Assembly: GCF_030052815.1 (NCBI RefSeq) | Contig: NC_079501.1 | Coordinates: forward strand, 94,922,017 to 94,986,016 | Direction: 5' to 3' | Source: Hevea brasiliensis | Lineage: Eukaryota > Streptophyta > Magnoliopsida > Malpighiales > Euphorbiaceae | Length of the DNA stretch: 64,000 nucleotides | Shown: positions 49,502 through 61,604 of the stretch, piece after piece | How positions within the stretch are numbered: position 1 is the stretch's first letter | How the letters are laid out: each line of letters starts with the position of its first letter | Made by a program: the position numbers and the translations under genes | Notes under the pieces: generated by a model | What the model was told of the DNA's origin: nothing | The model's database searches: none | Seen by the model: the letters and a program-made list of their open reading frames with translations, nothing else

Positions 49502-52500
49502 TGTAACGCCCTCACCGTAGGTAGTCCGTACATTCTACTATTTCGACTACTAATATCTGTTTGGACAGTCAGACTGTTTGGGACTACACTTAAACTATAG
49601 TGAGGAGACATAAATTAAAGGAATAATTGTTAAGAAAATATAGAAAAATAATTTTGGGACTAATTAAAGGTTTATTTAGGTAAAAATGACATTAAAGATG
49701 TTAAAGAAAATTTAGAGAAAATAAAATAAAATTTAGAGAATTTATTAATTGGTACAAAAAAAAATATAACAATAACCTGATGAGCATCCCGAAGAGTATT
49801 TTGGTCATTTCACCCATAGAGGTGAATTTTGACCTAAATATCAAATTAAAAATTGAGAGAATTAAAATAATTAAAATAAATTAAAATTATAAGTTTATGA
49901 ATTTGAATTAGGAAAAGAAAAGAAAAGAAAAGAAAAGAAAAGAAAAATGAAAAAGGCTTATAACATAAAATAAAAATAAGGTATAATAAAAGTATGTATA
50001 TAAATAGACATAAGAAGACAAATCCCACCAACCAAGTCTTCTTCTTCCTCTTCTCTTTCTCTTTTTGAGCTGGCTACCATTGTGTTCTTTTCCACCATTT
50101 TTGCTCAAGCTTTGAGCTTGATTCCTCCCTCATTTACCGATCAAAACCCATAGCTCACTTCACAAAAAATTTAGCTCAGACCATAAGGAAGCTTTAGATA
50201 CTCATAAGAAGAAGAAAGGTTAAAGTTTGAAGTGGGTCACAAGAGGTTAGTGCACTAATCCCTCTTCTTCTCTTTATTAAACATGAAATGTATGTTTAGC
50301 CAAGCATAAATATCATTAAAATAAAAAGAAAATCTTTAGGAAAGAACCCTTGAATTTTTGGCAGCCATAGAACTTGAAGTTTGTTGCTTATAGAAGTGTA
50401 TTGCATGCAAATTGAAGTAAGAAAGTTGAAGAAATTGAGATATTGGGAGTGTTCAATTTTCTGCAAGTTTGGACTCAATGAGTCCAGTGGGTTTATTGAA
50501 CCATAACTGAAAATATGTGACTCCAAATGGTATGAAGCCAATTGGAGGTGAAAATAGACTCAAAATAGCCCATTTTTCATGAAGACACCATGCCAAAATT
50601 TTGCCAAAATCATGACCAATTCTCTGCCAAAACCTGGATGACCAAATATTGAAACCTAGAAAATGACCAAATGGTCATAACTCTCTCTGTACTGGTCCAA
50701 ATGACCTAAAATTTCATCAATGGAAAGCTTAGACATAGGGCTACACTTTTCATGAAGACCACTTGACCCAGTTTTGCTTTTAACCAAATCAAATTGTTAG
50801 CACAAATTGAGTCACTAAAACTGCCAACCCAGAAAATGACCAAATGAACAGTACGTGTTCATTTGGTCATAACTCTCTCTATACTAGTCCAAATGACCTA
50901 ACATTACATTAATGGAAAGCTTAGACATAGGGCTACACTTTTCATGAAGACCACTTGACCCAGTTTTGCTTTTAACTAAATCAAATTGTTAGCACAAGTT
51001 GAGTCACTAAAATTGCCAACCCATAAAATGACCAATTAAATAGTATGTGTTCATTTGGTCATAACTCTCTCTATACTCGTCCAAATGAACTAAAATTACA
51101 TCAATGGAAAACTTAGACATAGGGCTACATTTTTCATGAGGACCACTTGGCCTAGTTTTGCTTTTAACCAAATTAAATTGTTAGCACAAGTTGAGTCACT
51201 AAAACTGCCAACCCAGAAAATGACCAAATGAACAGTATGTGTTCATTTGGTCATAACTCTCTCTATACTGGTCCAAATGACCTAAAATTATATCAATGGA
51301 AAGCTTAGATATAGGGCTACACTTTTCATGAAGAGCACTTGACCCAATTTTGCCTTTAACCAAATCAAATTATTAGCACAAGTTCAGTCACTAAAACTGC
51401 CAACCCAGAAATTATCCAAAATATTGTTGCTTTGGTATGCTTGACCAGTTTTGGCAAAAATGCCATAACTTGATCTCCAAAGCTGCAAATTGAGTGCAAC
51501 TAGTGCCAAAAGTTTTATAAGACATAGCACAACAATTTTTATGTTTTGACCAAGCTCTAGAAACCATTGCATCCTAGGGAAATATTAGCCAAAGTTAGGA
51601 ATTGAAATCTGGAAAATGTTAAGTATAACCCAGAATGCCATTTGATACCCATGTGTTCATTTGGCCATAACTCCCACTAGGAAATTCCATTTGAGATGTG
51701 CCAATATGATATGGAAACATGATACTTAGGGCTATAACATTGATTTAGACGCCTTTGCCAAATTCTAAGTGTAAAGACCCTAAAAAGAGGGTCAAACATA
51801 CTGCCCTGAAGTTGGTTATTGCCCTTATAGGACTGAGAGTCCAGGTTAATATATTGACTATAACTCACTATAATAAGCTTGAAAAATTATGAAATTATAC
51901 CTGGGAGTCCCTAAGACATAGAGGAACATATCTTGTGAAGGAACCTAAGTCTAAAAATGACCATAAAATGATCAAATAACTGGTCAAAGTTTATTGATCA
52001 GGAATTGTAAATTCTGGACAGCTTAGAGGCAAAGGGACCAGTTATGGTATTTTGACCATAACTTGAGTTCTATAACCCCAAATTCAGTGATTCAAAAACT
52101 AAAATTCAAGTTTAAACATAGAAGAGCAATTTTTATGAAGAAAGTGTGACTAAATTGACATCCTAACCTAGTCAAATTTCTAGATAAAGATAACACATCA
52201 ACATGAACCTAAAGAAAGGTTTATGGGAAAAATGCTATATATGATAATTAAAATACTCATAAGGATAATTAAATATTAAAAATGATATGAATATGTAAAT
52301 TGGAACTCATGTCCTATTAATATGAAATTAATGGTACCAGTGAACACTACCAGAAATTAGTAACAGTGAATAGTACTAAAATAATTAAAAATGTTTAATT
52401 GTCCATAGTATACCTAGACTTATTTATTTAGTTTGGATAAATTGGTATACCACTTAGGGACTATAGATAGCAGTACTGCCTACCGAGAAAATCATGAACT

Positions 52501-53479
52501 GATAAAATATGTCTGATATGATTGTTCTATAGGCTATATGCCTACTTACTGGCCATTGTGCATACTTTATTTCTAGTTTTACAAGCCCGATAATGGTCTT
52601 GTGCCCGATAGTGACCTCGTGCACAGATGATATCGAGCAGATATATAGCTGTCTAACCAGTATACACCCGTGCATCCAGCTTTTATAATTTGTTATAGGT
52701 TTCTTGGGCATTGATAAAAATTAATTAAGACTTAAAATACAATAAGTAATTATAAAAGATCCAGATAATGTTAATTGTTTCCAAAGAGCAATAAAAATGT
52801 AAAAGACCCAGAAATTATGATTCGCAAATATTAATTCAATTATTTAATTATTGTTATTATAAATTATGCACCACTAAGCGTTATACTTGGCGCGTTGTTT
52901 TCCATCGCGTAGGTACTGAAGATCAGCAGCTGTCATAGCAGCAACCGCCACAGTAGTGTTCGGACAGAGTTTCAACCAGATTTGCCAATGACCAAAGTCA
53001 CCTCACCGGTCTTTTGTATTTTGGTAGGGCCCATGTATAGACTAGTATTTTGCTTCATTATGTCTAGTCATGATGTATTTCATTTTGAACTTGTAATTAA
53101 ACTTTGAGATTGAAATGAAAACTTGTAATTTATTATCTATGAATTTCTATATGAATGCAATAGATGATACTTCATTTTTAGATCTCATAAATAATTGTAA
53201 ATGATATGATACAAGAGAATATGATATGGAAATGTGTGAAATGAATATGGACATATTAACAGGTGATTAGTGGAAACCCGCCAGATGCTAATAAAACATG
53301 GGAGGCTTTGTCCGGGTCTCCATAAAAATAAGATATAAAAAAAAAATTCTACACATAGAATATATGTTTTAAATAACATCAAAAGTTACGATAGATATGA
53401 TAAAACAAGATAGGGTGCTCCGACACCGAATGTGGCACTCCTCGCTCGGCTACACTATAGACGGGTGAGGGGCGTCACA
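49502..53479 (+). repeat. gypsy-2 5' LTR
   Basis: 3978 bp. It has a likely promoter, TATATAAATAG at 49997-50007, followed by a CT-rich leader. It contains four units of the 190-bp subrepeat. The right LTR lacks this TATA box because of a short deletion. Confidence 0.88.
50640..51400 (+). repeat. LTR subrepeats, about 190 bp, four units
   Basis: Each unit includes TGGTCATAACTCTCTCTATAC, a GGAAAGCTTAGACATAGGGC-like segment and GAGTCACTAAAACTGCCAACC. Intact units start with ATGACCAAATGAACA, a 5-base spacer, then its reverse complement (50836-50870). The first unit has lost the middle of this hairpin and the third is decayed. Confidence 0.88.
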
Positions 53480-53484
53480 TTTAG

Positions 53485-53496
53485 TGGTATCAGAGC
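53485..53496 (+). other. gypsy-2 primer-binding site (tRNA-iMet)
   Basis: TGGTATCAGAGC five bases after the 5' LTR. Confidence 0.92.
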
Positions 53497-53620
53497 AAAG
53501 GTTTAGGCGGTCCTAAACCTAGATAGATAGAAAGAAATAGTTGCATCACATGCATGGGCCTTTAGATAGAGTCAAGGTGACATTAATACAGATCTATTCT
53601 TTGTCTATTTTATAGGATCG

Positions 53621-54502
53621 ATGGCGTCTGATCCGTCAGAGCATAGGTCTCCAAAACTGATAGAGGAAGAGGTAGAGAGTCACACACCTGCACCTGCGTC
53701 TAGTCAGGGGCACAGTAGTAGTAGAGCAGAACCATCGTTGGGTACTTTAGTAAGGACACAACAGGCCTTCTTAGAGCAAATGACTCAATTGCTCCATCAG
53801 GTCACCGGAGCTATGCCACCACCTCCCCAGCCAGTATATAGGACCCCAGTAGAGAGAGTTAGAAATGATGAGCAGTTCAGGATGGACAGGCAGCGCAAGA
53901 GAAGGTCTGAAACTAGCCAGTCCAGCGCAGCTGCTATAGAGAGCAAGAGACCCAGGGGTTATCAGGGTCAGATTCAAAGCAGAGAACAGAGGCAGAGGTT
54001 CCGATTTGCCCCGAGGAGAGGAGGTCAGACGGTTGTATCAGTTGGCAATTTTGCGGGTCTTATAGCATGAAGATCAACCCTGATGCCAGTTTGTACACAC
54101 TGTGGGAAGAACCATAGAGAAAAGTGCAGATTGCTAACGAGTGGATGTTTCAGATGTGGGTCCATAGAGCATTTTTTGAGAGATTGCCCACGGAGGAGTG
54201 CTCCCACAGCACCACCACAGACTCAGAGGTCTGCCCCGACAGTACAGAGGGGTAGAAGATCGATGAGACCAGAGATAGCTGGTACATCACAGAGAGCTTC
54301 TGAGACTATAGAACAACCCGAGGTTGAAGTAGCACCCCGCGTGTATGCTATGGCTCGAGAGGAGCCAGACCTGGTAGATATTGTCAGAGGTACATTTTCT
54401 AATTATAATACCTTTAAATATGTATTGATAGACCCTAAGTATGTTCACCCCTATATATACATTGTACCTTTTGTTAAAAGAGGATACCGAGAGATGGGTT
54501 AG
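53621..54502 (+). pseudogene. gypsy-2 gag remnant with two zinc knuckles
   Basis: One frame from the ATG at 53621, with a single TGA at 54068-54070 in the middle. The N-terminal part (MASDPSEHRS...) has a helix around LVRTQQAFLEQMTQLLHQV and a proline run, then jumps to a basic Gln/Arg-rich region. The central capsid domain expected in gypsy gag is missing, so there is an internal deletion. After the stop come two zinc knuckles, CTHCGKNHREKC and CFRCGSIEHFLRDC. The frame then enters ARVYAM-like and YVLIDP-like sequence, the usual entry to protease, and ends at 54502 before the protease fold. Confidence 0.75.
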
Positions 54503-54652
54503 AAGATGACATGCTTGTCACCAACCCTTTGAACCATAAGGTTATGGTAGATTATCTATCGAAAAGGATCATATCAAAGATAATAGATGGAAATGACAAG
54601 GAGGCTAAATATGAGATGAAAGAAGATGAGTACAAAACTAGTTGAGGATAAA

Positions 54653-54683
<31 letters not shown>

Positions 54684-54961
54684 GAAAAAAGAGTTAGTAT
54701 ATTGGGATATACCGTAGTAACTATGCAACAATCTTGATGTTTGTGCTGTAAGCTGCAGATTACAGTACCGACTTAGGACTATTGTGTAGAGCTACATATT
54801 TCCAATAGTAAATCGAGATAAGGATAAGATTGTAAAACTAGGATTAATAAGACAGACTAAAGAAAAAGTAAAGTATTATAACACAAAAAGGCAAAAAGAC
54901 AAGGAGATAGCGGTCCCTCGATTTATTACATTGTATAAATTTCGAGGACGAAATTTTATTT
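54503..54961 (+). other. gypsy-2 collapsed pol region
   Basis: No reverse transcriptase, RNase H or integrase motif is seen. A long A-rich stretch lies at about 54648-54690. The end has ATTTCGAGGACGAAATTTTA, the usual sequence just before the 3' LTR of plant chromovirus-type elements. Pol has therefore been deleted with both ends kept. Confidence 0.65.
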
Positions 54962-54974
54962 AGAGGGAAAGAAT
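54962..54974 (+). other. gypsy-2 polypurine tract
   Basis: AGAGGGAAAGAAT directly before the 3' LTR. Confidence 0.75.
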
Positions 54975-57900
54975 TGTAACGCCCTCACCGTAGGTAATCC
55001 GTACATTCTACTGTTTCGACGACTAATGTCTGTTCGGACAGTCAGACTGTTTGGGACTACACTTAAACTATAGTGAGGAGACATAAATTGAAGGAATAAT
55101 TGTTAAGAAAATATAGAAAAATAATTTTGGGACTAATTAAAGGTTTATTTAGGTAAAAATGACATTAAAGATGTTAAAGAAAATTTAGAGAAAATAAAAT
55201 AAAATTTAGAGAATTTATTAATTGGTACAAAAAAAATATAATAATAACCTGATGAGCATCCCGAAGGGTATTTTGGTCATTTCACCCGTAGAGGTGAATT
55301 TTGACCTAAATATCAAATTAAAAATTGAGAGAATTAAAATAATTAAAATAAATTAAAATTATAAGTTTATGAATTTGAATTAGGAAAAGAAAAGAAGAAG
55401 AAAAGAAAAGAAAAGAAAAGAAAAAAAAATGAAAAAGGCTTATGACATAAAATAAAAATAAGGTACATAAGTAGACACAAGAAGACAAATCCCACCAACT
55501 AAGTCTTCTTCTTCCTCTTCTCTTTCTCTTTTTGAGCTGGCTGCCATGGTATTCTTTTCCACCATTTTTGCTCAAGCTTTGAGCTTGATTCCTCTCTCAT
55601 TTACCCATCAAAACCCATAGCTCACTTCACAAAAAATTTAGCCCAGACCATAAGGAAGCTTTAGATACCCATAAGAAGAAGAAAGGTTAAAGTTTGAAGT
55701 GGGTCACAAGAGGTTAGTGCACTAATCCCTCTTATTCTCTTTATTAAACATGAAATGTATGTTTAGCCAAGCATAAATATCATTAAAATAAAAAGAAGAT
55801 CTTGAGGAAAGAACCCTTGAATTTTTGGCAGCCATGGAACTTGAAGTTTGTTGCTTATAGAAGTGTATTGCATGCAAATTGAAGTAACGAAGTTGAAGGA
55901 ATTGAGATATTGGGAGTGTTCAATTTTCTGTAAGTTTGGACTCAATGAGTCCAGTGGGTTTATTGACCCATAACTGAAAATGTGTGACTCCAAATGGTAT
56001 GAGGCCAATTGGAGGTGAAAATAGACTCAAAATAGCCCATTTTTCATATAGACACCATGCCTAAATTTTGTCAAAATCATGACCAATTCTCTGCCCAAAC
56101 CTGGATGACCAAACATTGAAACCTAGAAAATGACCAAATGAACAGTACGTGTTCATTTGGTCATAACTCTCTCTATACTGGTCCAAATGACCTAAAATTA
56201 CATCAATGGAAAGCTTAGACATAGGGCTACACTTTTCATGAAGACCACTTGACCCAGTTTTGCTTTTAACCAAATCAAATTATTAGCACAAGTTCAGTCA
56301 CTAAAACCGCCAACCCAGAAAATGACCAAATGAACAGTACGTGTCCATTTGGTCATAACTCTCGCTATACTAGTCCAAATGACCTAAAATTTCATCAATG
56401 GAAAGCTTAGACATAGGGATACACTTTTCATGAAGACCACTTGACCCAGTTTTGCTTTTAACCAAATCAAATTGTTAGCACAAGTTGAGTCACTAAAACT
56501 GCCAACCCAGAAAATGACCAAATGAACAGTACGTATTCATTTGGTCATAACTCTCTCTATACTGGTCCAAATGACCTAAAATTTCATCAATGGAAAGCAT
56601 AGACATAGGGCTACACTTTTCATGAAGACCACTTGACCCAGTTTTGCTTTTAACCAAATCAAATTGTTAGCACAATTTGAGTCACTAAAACTGCCAACCC
56701 AGAAAATGACCAAATGAACAGTACGTGTTCATTTGGTCATAACTCTCTCTATACTAGTCCAAATGACCTAAAATTTCATCAATGGAAAGCTTAGACATAG
56801 GGATACACTTTTCATGAAGACCACTTGACCCAGTTTTGCTTTTAACCAAATCAAATTGTTAGCACAAGTTGAGTCACTAAAACTGCCAACCCAGAAAATG
56901 ACCAAATGAACAGTACGTGTTCATTTGGTCATAACTCTCTCTATACTGGTCCAAATGACCTAAAATTACATCAATGGAAAGCTTAGACATAGGGTTACAT
57001 TTTTCATGAAGACCACTTGGCCCAATTTTGCTTTTTACCAAATTAAATTGTTAGCACAATTTGAGTCACTAAAACTGCCAACCCAGAAATTGACCAAATG
57101 AACAGTACGTGTTCATTTAGTCATAACTCTCTCTATACTGGTCCAAATGACCTAAAATTATATCAATGGAAAGCTTAGATATAGGGCTACACTTTCCATG
57201 AAGACCACTTGACCCAGTTTGGCCTTTAACCAAATCAAATTGTTAGCACAAGTTCAGTCACTAAAACTGCCAACCCATAAATTGTCCAAAATACTGTTCC
57301 TTTGGTATGCTTGACCAGTTTTGGCAAAAATGCCATAACTTGGTCTCCAAAGCTGCAAATTGAGTGAAACTAGTGCCAAAAGTTTTATAAGACATAGCAA
57401 AACAATTTTTATGTTTTGACCAAGCTCTAGAAACCATTGCATCCTAAGGAAATATTAGCCAAAGTTAGGAATTGAAATCTAGAAAATGTTAAGTATAACC
57501 CAGAATGCCATTTGATACCCGTGTGTTCATTTGGCCATAACTCCCACTAGAAAATTCCATTTGAGATGTGCCAATATGATATGGAAACATGATACTTAGG
57601 GCTATAACATTGATTTAGACGCCGTTGCCAAATTCTAAGTGTAAAGACCCTAAAAAGAGGGTCAAATATACTGCCCTGAAGTTGGTTATTGCCCTTATAG
57701 GACTGAGAGTCCAGGTTAATATATTGACTATAACTCACTATACCAAGCTTGAAAAATTATGAAATTTTACCTGGGAGTCCCTAAGACATAGAGGAACATA
57801 TCTTGTGAAGGAACCTAAGTCTAAAAATGACCATAAAATGATCAAATGACTGGTCAAAATTTATTGACCAGGAATTGTAAATTCTGGACAGCTTAGAGGC

Positions 57901-59349
57901 AAAGGGACCAGTTATAGTATTTTGACCATAACATGAGTTCTATAACTCCAAATTCAGTGATTCAAAAACTGAAATTCAAGTTTAAACATAGAGGAGCAAT
58001 TTTTATGAAGGAAGTGTGACTAAATAGATATCCTAACCTAGTCAAATTCCTAGATAAAGATAACACATCAACATAAACCTAAAGAAAGGTTCATGGGAAA
58101 AATGCTATATATGATAATTAAAATACTAATAAAGATAATTAAATATTAAAAATGATATGAATATGTAAATTGGGACTAATGTCCTATTAATATGAAATTA
58201 ATGGTACCAATGAACAATACCAGAAAATAGTAACAGTGAATAGTGTTAAAATAATTAAAAATGTTTAATTGCCCATAGTATACCTAGACTTATTTATTTA
58301 GTTCGGACAAATTGGTATACCAATTAGGGACTACAGATAGTAGTACTGCCTACTGAGAAAATCATGAACTGACAAAATATGTCTGGTATGATTGTTCTAT
58401 GGGCTATATACCTACTTACTGTCCATTGTGCCTACTTTATTTCTGGCTTTACAAGCCTGACAATGGTCGTGCTGATACCGTGGCCTCGTGCATGACGATA
58501 TCGAGCAGACATATGGTCGTTTAACCAAAGATACACCCGTGCATCCAGCTTTTATAATTTGTTATAGGTTTCTTGGGCACTAATAAAAATTAATTAAGAC
58601 TTAAAATATAATAAGTAATTATAAAATATCCTGATAATGTTAATTGTTTCCAAAGAGCAACAAAAATGTAAAAGACCCAAAAATTATGATTCGCAAATAT
58701 TAATTCAATTGTTTAATTATTGTTATTATGAATTATGCATCACTAAGCGTTATGCTTAGCGCGTTGGTTTTCCATCACGTAGGTACTGAAGATCAGCAGC
58801 TGTCATAGCAGCAACCGCCACAGTAGTGTTCGGACAGAGTTTCGACCAGATCTGCCATCGACCAAAGTCACCTCACCGGTCTTTTGTATTTTGGTAGGGC
58901 CCATGTATAGACTAGTATTTTGGTTCATTATGTCTAGTCATGATGTATTTCATTTTGAACTTGTAATTAAACTTTGAGATTGAAATGAAAACTTGTAATT
59001 TATTATCTATGAATTTCTATATGAATGCAATAGATGATACTTCATTTTTAGAACTCATAAATAATTGTAAATGATATGATACAAGAGAATATGATATGGA
59101 AATGTGTGAAATGAATATGGACATGTTAACAGGTGATTAGTGGAAACCCACCAAATGCTAATAAAACATGGGAGGCTCTGTCCGGGTCTCCACAAAAATA
59201 AGATATAAAAAAAAAAATTCTACACATAGAATACATGTTTTAAATGACATCAAAAGTTACGACAGATATGATAAAACAAGATAGGGTGCTCCGGCACCGA
59301 ATGTGCACTCCTTGCTCGGCTACACTGTAGACGGGTGAGGGGCGTCACA
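54975..59349 (+). repeat. gypsy-2 3' LTR
   Basis: 4375 bp, about 400 bp longer than the 5' LTR because it has six subrepeats where the other has four. It lacks the TATATAAATAG box near 55470. Confidence 0.88.
56100..57290 (+). repeat. LTR subrepeats, about 190 bp, six units
   Basis: Same unit as 50640-51400. Three units have the perfect 15-5-15 hairpin (near 56126, 56706 and 56899); the others have one or two changes. Confidence 0.88.
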
Positions 59350-59700
59350 GGGTTTCTTTGTTAGACAAGAGTTATGGTCTATTTTCGAGGAGCTTAAATT
59401 AGAGTTGTTATCGTCGGATCTTTGTTGAGAGTGATACTTAATATGCTTGCTATTTAAATTGTCGAGGGTAGTTCTCCTACTCTTGCTACCCTCCGACCTA
59501 CGGTTCATTCCATTCTTCATCTTCCTCAGCTTGATTGGAATGTTAGCATTGTTCATATTTTTCGAGAAGTTAATGCTTGCGCTAATTGACTTGCTGGCTC
59601 AATTTTGTCTCTTCCTATTGGTGTCCAAATTTTGAATGTTCTTTTGCTCGGAGAAATTATTAGGTGGACTCGGTACACATGTACTATCTCTTATAATCAT
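59350..59700 (+). pseudogene. RNase-H-like relic, unit 3
   Basis: Same fragment as 482-830, interrupted at its left by gypsy-2. It shares with unit 1 the AN-stop change where unit 2 has ADWL, and has a small extra deletion near 59640. Confidence 0.6.
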
Positions 59701-59740
59701 ATAGGATCCACTCTCTATTTTTAGTAATTCCGATATATTT

Positions 59741-61119
59741 CACCATAAGAAATGTTAAAAATAACTACGAAAATTACCGACCACAGAATTTCATTGGTAA
59801 TTTACCGACGTTTTACCGACGAAAAAAAGAAATAAAATTTAAACCAATTTTTACCGATGAAATTACTGACAAACATTTTATGACGATGTAATTTCATAGG
59901 TAAAAGTGGTTCCTAACATTGACGGTAAAATTAGCGACCAAATAAAAAAAATACCGACTAAATTTTTCGTCTATAATTACCAACGAAATGCTTTTCGTAA
60001 GTAACATTAAGGAGAAAATAGAGAAGAAAATTTCTAAAAAAGTCAAAAAAATTTACCGATGATTTTTTTAAGTTTATAATTACTAACTAAACGCTTTTCA
60101 TAGGTAATATTAAGGAGAAAATAGAAAATAAAATTTAAAGAAAAAATACCTATGAATTTTTTTCATCGATAATTACCAACGAAACACATTTCATAAGTAA
60201 TATTAAAGAGAAAATACAGAAGAAAAATTCTAAAAAGTTTAAAAAATTTTACCTACGAAAATTTTTTCGTCGATAATTATCAATGAAATGTTTTTCGCAG
60301 GTAATATTAAGGAGAAAATAGAAAATAAAATTTAAAAAAAAATACCTATAAATTTTTTTCGTCTGTAATTACCAACGAAATGCTTTTCGTTGATAATATT
60401 AAGTAGGAAATAGAAAATAAAATTTTTAAAAAATACCTATGAATTTTTTTCTTCTGTAATTATCAATGAACGCTTTCTGTACATAATATTAAAAAGAAAA
60501 TAGAGAAGAAAAGTTCTAAAACGGTCAAAAAATTTTACCTAAGAATTTTTTTAATCAGTAATTACCAATAAAACGCTTTTTGTAGATAATATTAAGGAGA
60601 AAATAGAGAAAAAAAATTCTAAAAAGGTCAAAAAATTTTACCTATGATTTTTTTTAGTTGGTAATTACCACTTTTCATATGTAATATTAAGGAGAAAAGA
60701 GAAAATAAAATTTAAAGAAAAAGTACCTACGAATTTTTTTTGTTGGTAATTACCAACGAAACATGTTTCATAGGTAATATTAAGGAGAAAATAGAGAAGA
60801 AAAATTCTAAAAAGCTCAAAAAATTTTACCTATGAAAATTTTTTCGTTGATAATTACCAACAAAATATTTTTCGTAGATAATACTAAGGAGAAAATATAA
60901 AATAAAATTTAAAGAAAAAATATCTATGAATTTTTTTCATCGGTAATTATCAACGAAATGCGTTTCGCAAGTAATATTAAAGAGAAAATAGAGAAGAAAA
61001 ATTCTAAAAAGCTAAAAAACTTTTACCTACAAAAATTTTTTCGTTGGTAATTACCAACAAAATATTTTTCATAGGTAATATTAAAGAGAATATAGAAAAT
61101 AAAATTTTAAAAAAAATAC
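59741..61119. mobile_element. CACTA-type element, unit 3, left part
   Basis: Begins CACCATAAGAAATG, preceded by TTT, exactly as in unit 1, and carries the same hairpin array. The right part is cut off by the element at 61120. Repeat order and sequence in the array differ from unit 1, so the array has changed since duplication. Confidence 0.75.
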
Positions 61120-61604
61120 TGTCGACACCATATTTTGGTCGATCCCCAAAATCAATAAAACTTTGAAACCGATCCCCAGTACTAAGTCTCCCTATGACAG
61201 CTAATCACATTTCCGATCCCACTTTGATAGACAGTTACATTTCCAATCTCTCCTCACAAAGAATTGAATCAATGCTAAGTCCTCACATCAGTCAAAGCCT
61301 TACCGATCTCTCAAACCCATTGTCGAATCTCCGGACCAGTCAAGTATATTCCTGATCTCTGTTGACAAACGAAATGAACTGACACTAGATCTTTTCTTAC
61401 CAGTTTTATTGCCGATCTCCCTTTCAAAAGTTTAAGAGCTAAGGTTTTGGTCCGGTTTAATGAGGATTCCGGTCTTAAGTGTTCAAGTCAAATTTCCATT
61501 TTTAATCAAGTCCCGTTCAGCATTTCTTCCCTACCGATCTCATGCTTATTGTGCTTTCCGATCTCTTACGCTTAGATTAATAATTGCATTTAGTTCTTGT
61601 TTTG

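Larger units (their letters stand above)
49502..59349 (+). mobile_element. Non-autonomous Ty3/gypsy derivative (gypsy-2)
   Basis: 9848 bp with LTR starts TGTAACGCCC and ends GGCGTCACA, flanked by perfect GGGTT duplications (49497-49501 and 59350-59354). Unit 1 at about 476-485 is the uninterrupted site. Only about 1.5 kb lies between the LTRs, holding a shortened gag and the very start of protease. Reverse transcriptase, RNase H and integrase are absent, so it would depend on another element. Confidence 0.9.
49013..61119 (+). repeat. Tandem segmental duplication, unit 3 (interrupted)
   Basis: The first 480 bp are nearly identical to 1-484. After gypsy-2 it continues with the RNase-H relic and the CACTA copy, then is broken at 61120 by another element. 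Its peroxidase, if present, lies to the right of the window. Confidence 0.8.

Noticed and set aside
53485..53496. tRNA gene, because of a tRNA-iMet match here and at 18346 and 39080
   Set aside because: Only 12 bases match, always next to an LTR. These are primer-binding sites; no tRNA cloverleaf surrounds them.
54648..54690. Poly-A tail of a LINE or processed pseudogene
   Set aside because: It sits inside gypsy-2 between gag and the polypurine tract, with no target duplication or LINE sequence beside it. Simple A-rich decay is more likely.
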